A DNA stretch of 64,000 nucleotides from Bradyrhizobium japonicum USDA 6 (GTDB lineage Bacteria; Pseudomonadota; Alphaproteobacteria; Rhizobiales; Xanthobacteraceae), in NCBI RefSeq assembly GCF_000284375.1, contig NC_017249.1, positions 2,334,001 through 2,398,000 of the forward strand, in the 5' to 3' direction. Shown piece after piece: positions 44,517 to 52,474 of this stretch. Within the stretch, counting starts at the first letter, position 1. Each line of letters begins with the position of its first letter. A model generated the notes under the pieces. The model was not told the DNA's origin, ran no database searches, and saw only the letters and a program-made list of their open reading frames with translations. The position numbers and the translations under genes are program-made.

Positions 44517-45700
44517 TCACATGAATCTAAAGTTCGCCACATAAAGTCTGCTGGGCTTTGTGGCAAAAGCGTTTGACGGAAGCCAAGATCTGGTCTGCGG
44601 ACTTGGTCCATTTGAAGGGCTTCGGGTTGTTGTTGTGCAATTCGATGAAGGTACGGATGTCGGCTTCGAGCTGCCTGACGGAGGTGTGAACACCTCGCCG
44701 GATCTGCTTTCTGGTGAGTTCAGCGAACCAGCGCTCGATCTGATTGATCCACGACGCGGAAGTCGGCGTGAAGTGGACATGATAGTGCGGCCGGCGAGCG
44801 AGCCACGCTTTAATCTTGGGGGTCTTGTGGGTAGCGTAGTTGTCCATGACGATATGGACAGCGAGCCCCTCAGGGATTTGAGCGTCGATCTCTTTGAGAA
44901 ACTTCAAGAACTCGAGCGCCCGATGGCGCTTGTAGCATTTGCCAATGACGAAGCCGGAAGCGACATCGAGCGCGGCAAACAGCGTGGTCGTACCATGCCG
45001 CACATAGCTATGCGTGCGACGTTCCGGCACCCCAGGCATCATCGGCAAGACCGGCTGCTCGCGATCGAGTGCCTGGATCTGGCTTTTCTCATCGACACTG
45101 AGGACAACGGCTCGGTTAGGCGGCGACAGATAAAGCCCGACAATATCGCGCACCTTATCGACGAATAGCGGATCGCTCGATAGTTTAAATGTCTGGCTGC
45201 GGTGCGGCTGCAAGCCGAACGCCGTCCACATTCGGCGGATCGTGGTGTGAGAAAAGCCAGTATCCGCAGCCATCGAGCGGATCGACCAGTGCGTTGCGTC
45301 GGGCGGCGTCGTACGCAATGTCCGCTCGATTACCTCGGCAACCTGATCATCGTCGATGGTTCGAGGGCGGCCCGGGCGGGCTTCGTCAAGCAGGCCATCA
45401 CAACGATCCTTCAAGAATCGGCGGCGCCACTTGCCGACGGTGTGTTCATGGATGCCAAGTTCGGCAGCCACAGACTTGCTTGGCAGACCATCTGCACACC
45501 GCAGGATCGCGCGGCATCGCTCAGATAGCGATCGGGCTACACGATGACGACGAACTTGCCTCTCCAAGTACGCCCGCTCCTGCGAACTCAGCACCAACGG
45601 CGCGATCGGCCGGCCTTTCACACCTGCATTCGCCACGAGCGCTCTCCTCTCTAGAGATCCGAGCGATCAACTAATGTCACGAACTTCCGTTCCAGATGAC
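44516..45700. mobile_element. IS630-family insertion sequence
   Basis: The 1,185-bp element is flanked by TA on both sides (44514-44515 and 45701-45702), the expected target duplication for IS630/Tc1-mariner elements. Terminal inverted repeats pair the first 27 bp (GTCACATGAATCTAAAGTTC...) with the last 27 bp (reverse complement GTCATCTGGAACGGAAGTTC...), with 19 of 27 matches. One intact DDE transposase fills it. Nothing suggests decay, so it may be a recent insertion. Confidence 0.88.
44527..45636 (-). CDS. IS630-family transposase
   Basis: The 369-residue transposase starts at GTG 45636 with a GAGGAGAG site. An N-terminal HTH pair (LPSKSVAAELGIHEHTVGKW, then WSIRSMAADTGFSHTTIRRM) precedes the DDE catalytic domain. 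Its acidic residues lie in LSVDEKSQIQ, VMDNYATHKT and WINQIERWFAELTRKQ. The frame is uninterrupted. The stop codon lies inside the left terminal repeat. Confidence 0.95.
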   Translation of the reverse strand: MANAGVKGRPIAPLVLSSQERAYLERQVRRHRVARSLSERCRAILRCADGLPSKSVAAELGIHEHTVGKWRRRFLKDRCDGLLDEARPGRPRTIDDDQVAEVIERTLRTTPPDATHWSIRSMAADTGFSHTTIRRMWTAFGLQPHRSQTFKLSSDPLFVDKVRDIVGLYLSPPNRAVVLSVDEKSQIQALDREQPVLPMMPGVPERRTHSYVRHGTTTLFAALDVASGFVIGKCYKRHRALEFLKFLKEIDAQIPEGLAVHIVMDNYATHKTPKIKAWLARRPHYHVHFTPTSASWINQIERWFAELTRKQIRRGVHTSVRQLEADIRTFIELHNNNPKPFKWTKSADQILASVKRFCHKAQQTLCGEL

Positions 45701-45805
45701 TAGGGCGTGTGCTCATAAATCCGAGATGTCCGCTTAGCTCCCAATAGCAGCGCAGAAGGGGACATTGCACGAGGTCCGCTGTGGGCCAAAACCGGACTCA
45801 TGCGG
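45701..45805. repeat. Inverted-repeat copy R1 (GGGCGTGTRCTCATAAA family)
   Basis: TAGGGCGTGTGCTCATAAA at 45701-45719 matches, in inverse orientation, 46784-46803 with one mismatch. Internal segments (AGCTCCC, GCGCAG, GGAC, and a GGGCCAAAACCGGAC-like end) also correspond. With the C before the IS target it restores CTAG at the outer edge. The IS630 element interrupts its junction with the diguanylate cyclase gene. Confidence 0.75.
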
Positions 45806-45967
45806 TGCAGCAAAACGCCTTGGCCGCATTCGTTTTCAAATGCCGCCTTTATGAGAATGGCGATCGGAATCCCTAGAATTCCTATGCCTTAAAGAATACT
45901 CCGTCGCTTCTGGTCAGGCTATCCGCCGAACGCGGGAAGACACATTGCGCCTAGAAAGGGCTCCGAA

Positions 45968-46630
45968 GTGAACATCAAAGCAGTCGCCAAGCCGGCCCGC
46001 ACCCTTCTTAGCCCGAATGATCACGCGTTGATCCTGATCGACCACCAGTCGCAAATGGCATTCAATACCAAGTCGATTGACATCACTACTCTGCGTACGA
46101 ATGTCGCGATGCTCGCTCGCGCGGCAAAGGGCTTCAGGGTTCCGACGATCGTCACGACGATTTCGAAGGATACCTTCGCGGGTCCGCTGTTCAGTGAAAT
46201 CGCGGATGTCTTTCCGAACGCGGAGGTCATCGACCGCACGACCTCGAACGGCTGGGAAGACGAGAATCTCATCCGCCGCGTCAACGCCATCGGCAAGGAC
46301 CGCTTGGTTATGTGCGGCCTGTGGACCTCCGTCTGTTGCAATGGTCCCGTGCTGTCGGCACTAGAGCAAGGCTATGAAGTTTATGTCGTCACGGATGCGT
46401 GCGGCGACTGCACGATTGAAGCGCATGAGCGGGCGATCGCGCGCATGATACAGGCTGGTGCACGTCCGATAACGTCGCTGGCCTATCTCTTGGAGCTGCA
46501 GCGGGACTGGGCGCGTCTTGAGACCTACGAGCTCACTGTCGGCATCGCGAAGCAGTACGGCGGCCCGTTTGGCGTGGGCCTCCAGTACGCTAAGACAATG
46601 TTCGAAACCCACGGGGGCCAGAAGGGCTAA
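45968..46630 (+). CDS. Isochorismatase-family cysteine hydrolase
   Basis: The 220-residue protein has the cysteine-hydrolase fold: ALILIDHQSQMAFN (catalytic Asp), a likely lysine in TTISKDTF, and the nucleophile Cys in MCGLWTSVCCNGPVLSA before a cis-peptide segment. The family hydrolyses isochorismate, nicotinamide or other amides. The LWTSVC pattern and the length are closest to YcaC-like members of unknown substrate. It starts at GTG 45968. It sits alone between inverted repeat copies R1 and R2, which looks like a cargo gene. Confidence 0.9.
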   Translation: MNIKAVAKPARTLLSPNDHALILIDHQSQMAFNTKSIDITTLRTNVAMLARAAKGFRVPTIVTTISKDTFAGPLFSEIADVFPNAEVIDRTTSNGWEDENLIRRVNAIGKDRLVMCGLWTSVCCNGPVLSALEQGYEVYVVTDACGDCTIEAHERAIARMIQAGARPITSLAYLLELQRDWARLETYELTVGIAKQYGGPFGVGLQYAKTMFETHGGQKG

Positions 46631-46700
46631 TTTGCAGAGGGTCTCGCCCGACACGGCAGAGGATTCCCATCCAGCAACTCTTGCGTCGCGTATTCTGAAA

Positions 46701-46803
46701 ACAGAACGAGGTCCGATATGGGTCAAAACTGCTTTGAGCACAGATAGTCCGCTGCGCTCCGGGAGCTGACCCTGATCCAGCCGTTTATGAGTACACGCCC
46801 TAG
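46701..46803. repeat. Inverted-repeat copy R2 (GGGCGTGTRCTCATAAA family)
   Basis: It ends TTTATGAGTACACGCCCTAG (46784-46803), the inverse of the R1 end with 19 of 20 matching bases. Internally it carries GGTCCGATATGGGTCAAAAC and AGTCCGCTGCGCTCCGGGAG, parts of a repeat often seen in Hyphomicrobiales. With R1 it brackets the isochorismatase-family gene. Confidence 0.75.
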
Positions 46804-46804
46804 G

Positions 46805-46851
46805 GCATGATCTTCGCGACAAGCGCGGACCGCGTTGCGCGGAGATCATGC
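46805..46851. repeat. GCATGATC palindromic repeat, degenerate copy
   Basis: GCATGATC (46805-46812) and GATCATGC (46844-46851) form the outer arms with imperfect inner pairing. It is the same family as 16606-16675 and abuts R2 directly. It ends 14 bp before the stop codon of the next minus-strand gene. Confidence 0.7.
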
Positions 46852-46865
46852 TCAGGCAACAACCC

Positions 46866-47117
46866 TTACAGCGTGGCCAGATCTTCCGGCACGTTGCCGA
46901 ATTTGCGCAGCAGCGTGGCGTCGCCGAATTCGCCGGTCATGGGATCGCCGCTGCGGCTGAACGCAACCGCGCCGATATGGCCGGCACCGTGCGCCATGAT
47001 CTCGGCGCGCCGCAACGCGGCCGCCGAGCTCTGGCATTCCTCCGCGGTGCCCGCGACAGGCGATCCGTCGGCATCGATCAGGAAGGGCATTGCAACGTAG
47101 TAGGTCACATCCGACAT
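46866..47117 (-). CDS. Small hypothetical protein
   Basis: This 83-residue protein (MSDVTYYVAMPFLIDADGSP at the start) has no signal peptide or membrane segment. The pattern YYVAMPF, a short loop, then RRAEIMAHGAGHIGAVAFSR resembles small conserved proteins of Bradyrhizobium of unknown function. It lies 21 bp downstream of the next minus-strand gene and is probably cotranscribed with it. Confidence 0.7.
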   Translation of the reverse strand: MSDVTYYVAMPFLIDADGSPVAGTAEECQSSAAALRRAEIMAHGAGHIGAVAFSRSGDPMTGEFGDATLLRKFGNVPEDLATL

Positions 47118-47138
47118 GGCGTTGCTCCGATGTTGAAC

Positions 47139-47357
47139 TCAGGCGGCGCTGCTGTTGCTCCGCACTTTGCTGCGTGCGGTCTCGGGAATGCAGCCGGCTG
47201 AAATCGCCGCCTGCAATTCTTCCAGCTCCGCTTCCAGATATTCGTTGGCCATGATCAGCGCCTTGATGGTGCTGCGCAGATTGCCGTCGCACATCGCGAT
47301 CGCCTGGTCGCAGGCCTGTTCATAATGGCTGTTGTCGAGAAGGGCGGTTGCCGACAT
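47139..47357 (-). CDS. Small helical hypothetical protein
   Basis: The 72-residue product (MSATALLDNSHYEQACDQAI at the start) is rich in Ala, Glu and Leu and appears all helical (GNLRSTIKALIMANEYLEAE, LEELQAAISAG). I recall related proteins only from Hyphomicrobiales and cannot assign a function. It is the first gene of a two-gene unit with the 46866-47117 gene. Confidence 0.7.
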   Translation of the reverse strand: MSATALLDNSHYEQACDQAIAMCDGNLRSTIKALIMANEYLEAELEELQAAISAGCIPETARSKVRSNSSAA

Positions 47358-47483
47358 CTGCGTTGTCCTCGGGGGTTCCTGGGCGGTTCCTGGGGCGGTG
47401 GGATGTCCAAATGTTCCTATTTTGTTCTTTTCGAGTCAAGCGGATTCGGATGCGGCAAGCTGCCACGAAAAGGGCCTCGCGGA

Positions 47484-47690
47484 TCAGGCGATGATGTCCG
47501 GCGTGATCTGGTCTTCGATGAACGCGATACGGTCGCGCAACAACAGCTTGCGCTTCTTCAACCGTTGTAACCGCAACAGGTCGGGGGCAGGCGATTGATG
47601 CAGCGCATCGATCGCGGCATCGAGATCTCGGTGTTCTTGCTGCAACCGGGTGAGCTCGGCTTCGAGCTCACGCTCGTCTTCATTGGTCAT
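47484..47690 (-). CDS. YdcH/DUF465-family protein
   Basis: The 68-residue protein is a short helical hairpin of the DUF465 (YdcH) type: RELEAELTRLQQEHRDLDAA, then LLRLQRLKKRKLLLRDRIAF with the conserved L-K-K-x-K-L-x-L-x-D-x-I core. Function is unknown. A second family member lies divergently at 48019. Confidence 0.85.
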   Translation of the reverse strand: MTNEDERELEAELTRLQQEHRDLDAAIDALHQSPAPDLLRLQRLKKRKLLLRDRIAFIEDQITPDIIA

Positions 47691-48018
47691 GTTCGCGGTG
47701 GCCGAAACCCGATGGGCGTGAGATTCAAGGCTGTGGATGCCCTGTGGAAATTATCGTCCTTGCGCGCCGTGATCGCAAGCGATCTCGGGCCGCCGCTCAC
47801 CGAACTCTCGCAAGATATTTCGACGATTCGCAGCAGCGTTGCGCAAGCACGTTGATATCATGGATTTTTCCAGCGTGGTTCCTTACTCACGGTTCGTTAC
47901 ATATGAATTTTCAAAAATGACGCCGCGACGACGGATACATATCGACAGAACGAATCGGTGATGTACACTTGCTCGTCCGGATCGAATCCAAGGTTTCCCC
48001 CTACCGAGGAGGTTTCGA
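47691..48018. other. 328-bp region between two divergent DUF465 genes
   Basis: The gap between the divergent YdcH-like genes should hold both promoters. It includes the strong GAGGAGG site at about 48007-48013 for the rightward gene and an AT-rich patch at about 47855-47920. I see no RNA gene, repeat or further coding sequence that I can support. Confidence 0.4.
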
Positions 48019-48201
48019 ATGACAATTCAGGCACATCTGGTTGAATTGGAACGGAAGCACAAAACGCTCGAAAACGAATTGCACGAAGCTCTAGTGCACC
48101 TTTCAACAGACGACCTGCAAATTGTTGAGTTGAAGCGACGGAAGTTGATGGTCAAGGACCAGATCGAGCGCTTGAAGCACACCGGCGACACGCTCCACTA
48201 G
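48019..48201 (+). CDS. YdcH/DUF465-family protein
   Basis: The 60-residue protein MTIQAHLVELERKHKTLENE continues with LSTDDLQIVELKRRKLMVKD, a clear DUF465 helical hairpin with the L-K-R-R-K-L-x-x-K-D-x-I core. A GAGGAGG site 5 bp upstream of ATG 48019 predicts strong translation. Function is unknown. It is the divergent counterpart of the gene at 47484-47690. Confidence 0.88.
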   Translation: MTIQAHLVELERKHKTLENELHEALVHLSTDDLQIVELKRRKLMVKDQIERLKHTGDTLH

Positions 48202-48308
48202 TAACCCCCGTAACAGCGTAAAATTGAACCTACCCTTCACGCAGGGGTGAGAGCTATTGCTCATCCCTGCCAGAAGGTGCGCGCCGTGCAAAGCTATTTG
48301 CGCGGCGT

Positions 48309-48351
48309 TCTTTACGCGAGCCGGTATCCGCTTCGCGCGAAAACGCTCTAG
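48309..48351. repeat. GAGCGTTTTCGAGC repeat, copy 2 (reverse)
   Basis: Read on the minus strand, CTAGAGCGTTTTCGCGCGAA, then GCGGATACCGGCTCGCGTAA, matches the start of the 39877 and 52339 elements. Its CTAG edge overlaps, and supplies, the TAG stop codon of the adjacent flavoenzyme gene. Confidence 0.8.
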
Positions 48352-49451
48352 ATGTTGGCGAGCTCGGCGACGTGATCGGCGATCGCGAGCGATGACGTCA
48401 GTCCCGGCGATTCGATACCGAACAGGTTGATCAGGCCTTCGACGCCGTGATCGCGCGGGCCCTGCATCAGAAAATCCTGCGTGGCCACCGCCGGCGGCAC
48501 GATCTTCGGGCGAATGCCTGAATAGCTCGGCATCAGCGCGCCGTCGGGCAGCGTCGGCCAGTATTTCCGGATCGCCGGATAGAAGCGCTCGGCGCGTGAT
48601 GGGTCGACCTCGTAGTTGATCGTCTCGATCCACTCGACGTCGGGGCCGAAGCGTGCCTGCCCGGCCATGTCCAGCGTCAGATGCACGCCGAGCCCGCCAG
48701 GCTCGGGCACCGGATAGATCAGGTGCGAGAACGGTGCCCTGGCGTTGCAGCTGAAATAGTTTCCCTTGGCGAGATAGGCCGGCGGAATCCGGTCAATCGG
48801 CATGCCGTCGATGTGGCGTGCGACCGTTGTCGCCGAGAGCCCGGCGGCGTTGACGAGCAGGCCGCATTGCAGCGTCATCGGCGCTTCGCCGCCGGCCTCG
48901 ATCTCGATCACATCGCCGGCTGCCTTGGCGCGGATCAGCGGGGTGTGAAACGCGAAGGCGGCGCCGGCCGCCTCGGCCTCGCCGCGGAGCGAGAGCATGT
49001 AGGCGTGGCTGTCGATGATGCCGGTCGATGGCGAGAGCAGCGCGGCATCGCAGGCGAGCGCCGGCTCCAGCGCGCGCGCGGCCTCGCCCGTGAGCAGTTG
49101 CATGTCGAGCACGCCATTGGCCTCGGCATGCGCCTTGATCGATTGCAGCTTCTCGGTCTCCTTGGCGCTGGTCGCGACGATCAGCTTGCCGCAGTTCTTG
49201 TGCGGAATGCCGCGCTCGCCGCAGTAGCGATACAGCGCGTGTTTGCCGCTGACGCACATGCGCGCCATCCAGCTCCCGGCGCGGTAATAGATCCCGGCAT
49301 GGATCACCTCGCTGTTGCGCGAGGAGGTGATGGTGCCGATGGCCTCGGCTGCCTCGAGCACGATCACCTCGCGCCCGGCCTGGGCAAGCTTTCGAGCCAC
49401 CGCGAGGCCGACCACGCCGGCTCCGATGACGACGCAGTCGACCCTATCCAT
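48348..49451 (-). CDS. FAD-dependent oxidoreductase, L-2-hydroxyglutarate dehydrogenase-like (LhgO)
   Basis: The 367-residue DAO-fold flavoenzyme starts with the dinucleotide motif [40 protein letters not shown] and the C-terminal [20 protein letters not shown] and [19 protein letters not shown] match the LhgO/L2HGDH family, which oxidises L-2-hydroxyglutarate. The stop TAG comes from a repeat element at its 3' edge. It is divergent from the PAS-GGDEF-EAL gene. Confidence 0.88.
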   Translation of the reverse strand: MDRVDCVVIGAGVVGLAVARKLAQAGREVIVLEAAEAIGTITSSRNSEVIHAGIYYRAGSWMARMCVSGKHALYRYCGERGIPHKNCGKLIVATSAKETEKLQSIKAHAEANGVLDMQLLTGEAARALEPALACDAALLSPSTGIIDSHAYMLSLRGEAEAAGAAFAFHTPLIRAKAAGDVIEIEAGGEAPMTLQCGLLVNAAGLSATTVARHIDGMPIDRIPPAYLAKGNYFSCNARAPFSHLIYPVPEPGGLGVHLTLDMAGQARFGPDVEWIETINYEVDPSRAERFYPAIRKYWPTLPDGALMPSYSGIRPKIVPPAVATQDFLMQGPRDHGVEGLINLFGIESPGLTSSLAIADHVAELANI

Positions 49452-49653
49452 GGTTGTGCAACGTGTCCGTTGAAGGCATCGGTGGCATCAGGCCCGAGAA
49501 CCACGGCGCGGGGCCATTTTCCATTAAGGAAGCATTTATCATGTCAGGGCAATTGCCGTATTTGGCGTCACATTTTTCTGTTGCGCGTACAGGCGTTTAC
49601 CCGATCCAAACCCGTGAAGCCAGACAATCCGACGTTGAAAGCGCGGGTGGCTG

Positions 49654-52338
49654 ATGGCTGAGAAGAACTGGCACGTGGGCAGCACGCTACCGATTGCTGT
49701 GCAGGCCGTCGTGTGCCTGGGCAGCGCGGTCGCGCCTGCGCGCGCCTTTGCGCTTTCGGACAGCTTCGCGCCGCCGAGCTATCTCGGCAAGCTCGATCCC
49801 AACATGGTCTGGGAAGCGCTGATCGGCGGCGTTGTCGTCTGTGCGTTCCTGGCCGCCATCGCGCTGTGGATCCATTCCTCGCTGCGCCGCACCAGGCGCT
49901 TGCAGCTGCGGCGCAACGCCTTCGTCTCCTCCGCCATGAACAATCTCAACCAGGGCGTGGTGATGACGGATGCGCAACGACGCATCATGTTCTGCAACGA
50001 CCGCTATCTCGACATCTACGGCCTGACGCGTTCGGATCTGTGGACCGGCATGACCGGCTACGACATCCTCGAGCTGCGTCGGCAGCGCGGGGTCCTCGCC
50101 GTCTCCGACGACGATTTCTACGAGAAGGCGGCGAGCCCCAACGGCCTGATCACCGAACTGCCCGATGGCCGCGCCATCCTGGTGAAATATTTCGTGTTGC
50201 CGAACGGCGGCTCGGTCGCGACGCATCTGGACGTCAGCGATCAGCGCAAGCTGTCACGGCAGCTCGCCTCCACCAAGCAATTCCTGGAAACCGTGCTGGA
50301 CCACGTGCCGGCCTGCGTCGCCGCCAAGAACATCGAGGACGGTCGTTACATCTTCGCCAACAGCGCCTATGAACGGTTCTGGGGGTTCTCGCGCGACCAC
50401 GCCGTCGGCAAGAATGCGCGTGAGCTGTTCGCGCCCATCTCGGCGGCCAGCATCGAGGCGGCCGACAAGGCGGCACTGAATTCGCCGGACGGCCAGTTCC
50501 GCAATGAATTCGAGGTCGACCGCGCCGGTGAACGGCGCATGGTGGCCTCGATCCGGATCGTGGTCCGCGACGAGAGCAACAAGCCCGAATTCCTGATGCT
50601 CGTGTTCGAGGATATCACCGACCGCCGCTCGCTGTCGCAGGAGCTGGAGAGCACGAAGAAGTTCCTGGAGCTCGTGGTCGACAACATTCCGGTGGCGCTG
50701 ATCGTGGAGCAGGTCAAGGACGGCCGCTACCTGCTCGCCAATCGCAGCGCCGAGACGATCCTCAACCGCCGGCGCGAGGAAGCCACGGGCCTGACCGCCT
50801 CCGACATCTTCAATCCCAAGGAAGCCAAGCTGATCATCGCGCGCGACGAGGCCGCGATCAAGAAGCGCGGGATGATCACCGAGGAGCACCCGATCTCCAC
50901 CAAGGACGGCCTGCGGCTGTTCCTGACTCGGCGGGCGACCGTGCTCAGCGATGCCGGCGAGCCGCAATATCTGATCAAGACCCACGAAGACGTTACCGAC
51001 CGCCGGCAGACCGAGTCGCGCATGGCGCACATGGCCTATCACGACGGCCTCACCGATCTGCCGAACCGCGCCGCCTTCCTTCAGGCGCTGACCCAGATGA
51101 TCGAGGCCTGCGAAGGCACCAGCGAGGAGTTCGCCGTGCTCTGCGTCGACCTCGACGGCCTCAAGGAGGTCAACGACGTCTTCGGTCATGCGCTCGGCGA
51201 CAAGCTCTTGATCGAGGTGGCCCAGCGGCTCCAGGATTCCGCGCGCGGCGGCGTGGTGGCGCGTCTGTCCGGCGACGAGTTCGGCCTGATCATCGACGGC
51301 AAGCAGCCGGAGGCGGGCCTTGCGCTGGCACAGCAGATCGGCGAGGCCGTTGCCCAGGAGTTCCAGATCGACGGCCGGGCGGTCCGCGCCGGCGCCACCA
51401 CCGGCATGTCGATCTTCCCCCATAATGGTGCCGACGGCGCGGCGCTGCTCGCCAATGCCGGCGCGGCGCTGTTCCGCGCCAAGCAGAAGTCGCGCGGCAC
51501 GATCAGCCTTTACCAGCCGGAGATGGACCAGCAGATCCGCGACCGCCGCGTGCTGCATCAGGACCTGTCGATGGCGATCAAGAACGGCGAGCTCGCGCTC
51601 GCCTTCCAGCCGCAGGGCGTCGCGGGCCACAGCGTCGTCGACAGCGAGATCATCGGTTTCGAGGCCTTAGCGCGCTGGCAGCATCCGGTGCGCGGCCAGG
51701 TCTCCCCGGCCGAATTCATCCCGATCGCCGAAGAGAGCGGCCTGATCGTCGAGATGGGCGAGTGGATCCTGCGCGAGGCCTGCCGCGAGGCGGCGTCCTG
51801 GCCGAAGCCGCTCCAGGTCGCGGTCAACCTGTCGCCGGCGCAGTTCATGCACGGCGACGTGGTCGGGCTGGTCCATTCGATCCTGATCGAGACGGGCCTC
51901 GCACCCGGCCGGCTCGAGCTGGAAATTACCGAGGGCGTGCTGATCGAGGACTTTGATCGCGGCCTCGCCCTGTTGCGCCGGCTGAAGGCGCTCGGCGTGC
52001 GCATCTCCATGGACGATTTCGGCAGCGGCTATTCCTCGCTGAGCTATCTCCAGGCCTTCCCGTTCGACAAGATCAAGATCGATCGTGCCTTCATCATCAA
52101 TCTCGGCCGCAATCCGCAATCGGCGGCCATCGTGCGCGCCGTGATCGATCTCGGCCACGGCCTCGAAATGTCGATCATCGCCGAGGGCGTCGAGACCCTC
52201 GATCAGCTCGCCTTCCTTGCCAAGGAGGGCTGCGACGGCGTGCAGGGCTACCTGCTCGGCAAGCCGCTGCCGATCGGCAAATATGCCGGCCTCGTCGGCC
52301 GCGCCGAGACCATGGAGCTTGCGCTCAAGACCGGCTAG
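49654..52338 (+). CDS. PAS-PAS-PAS-GGDEF-EAL c-di-GMP signalling protein
   Basis: This 894-residue membrane protein has an N-terminal hydrophobic segment and a second helix (about residues 52-72), then three PAS domains (about 85-195, 205-325, 335-450). The GGDEF domain (about 460-620) has YHDGLTDLPNRAAF but RLSGDEFG instead of GGDEF and no RxxD inhibitory site. The EAL domain (about 640-885) is intact, with GFEALARWQHP, LEITEGVLI, SMDDFGSGYSSLSYL and IAEGVETLDQL. It probably acts mainly as a phosphodiesterase; SGDEF variants can retain some cyclase activity. The TAG stop abuts a repeat. Confidence 0.93.
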   Translation: MAEKNWHVGSTLPIAVQAVVCLGSAVAPARAFALSDSFAPPSYLGKLDPNMVWEALIGGVVVCAFLAAIALWIHSSLRRTRRLQLRRNAFVSSAMNNLNQGVVMTDAQRRIMFCNDRYLDIYGLTRSDLWTGMTGYDILELRRQRGVLAVSDDDFYEKAASPNGLITELPDGRAILVKYFVLPNGGSVATHLDVSDQRKLSRQLASTKQFLETVLDHVPACVAAKNIEDGRYIFANSAYERFWGFSRDHAVGKNARELFAPISAASIEAADKAALNSPDGQFRNEFEVDRAGERRMVASIRIVVRDESNKPEFLMLVFEDITDRRSLSQELESTKKFLELVVDNIPVALIVEQVKDGRYLLANRSAETILNRRREEATGLTASDIFNPKEAKLIIARDEAAIKKRGMITEEHPISTKDGLRLFLTRRATVLSDAGEPQYLIKTHEDVTDRRQTESRMAHMAYHDGLTDLPNRAAFLQALTQMIEACEGTSEEFAVLCVDLDGLKEVNDVFGHALGDKLLIEVAQRLQDSARGGVVARLSGDEFGLIIDGKQPEAGLALAQQIGEAVAQEFQIDGRAVRAGATTGMSIFPHNGADGAALLANAGAALFRAKQKSRGTISLYQPEMDQQIRDRRVLHQDLSMAIKNGELALAFQPQGVAGHSVVDSEIIGFEALARWQHPVRGQVSPAEFIPIAEESGLIVEMGEWILREACREAASWPKPLQVAVNLSPAQFMHGDVVGLVHSILIETGLAPGRLELEITEGVLIEDFDRGLALLRRLKALGVRISMDDFGSGYSSLSYLQAFPFDKIKIDRAFIINLGRNPQSAAIVRAVIDLGHGLEMSIIAEGVETLDQLAFLAKEGCDGVQGYLLGKPLPIGKYAGLVGRAETMELALKTG

Positions 52339-52440
52339 CGCGTCTTCGAGCCAAGTGGATACCGGTTCGCGCAAAGAAAACCCGTCAAAACAAGAATCCA
52401 AAGCCCCGTTCCGATTTCATCGGAGCGGAAATGGCTCTAG
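52339..52440. repeat. GCGTCTTCGAGCC repeat, copy 3, with trailing hairpin
   Basis: It begins right after the EAL gene stop: CGCGTCTTCGAGCCAAGTGG, then ATACCGGTTCGCGCAAAGAA and AACCCGTCAAAACAAGAATC. It continues into the hairpin CCGTTCCGATTTCATCGGAGCGG-like segment and ends GGCTCTAG. The left CTAG contains the stop codon of the EAL gene. Confidence 0.82.
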
Positions 52441-52474
52441 TGATGGCGGGCGCTAGCTCCCATTCGACGGCTTC

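Noticed and set aside
49454..49654. A 66-residue frame just before the PAS-GGDEF-EAL gene, overlapping its ATG
   Set aside because: No similarity I recognise, no ribosome site, and composition typical of leader DNA.
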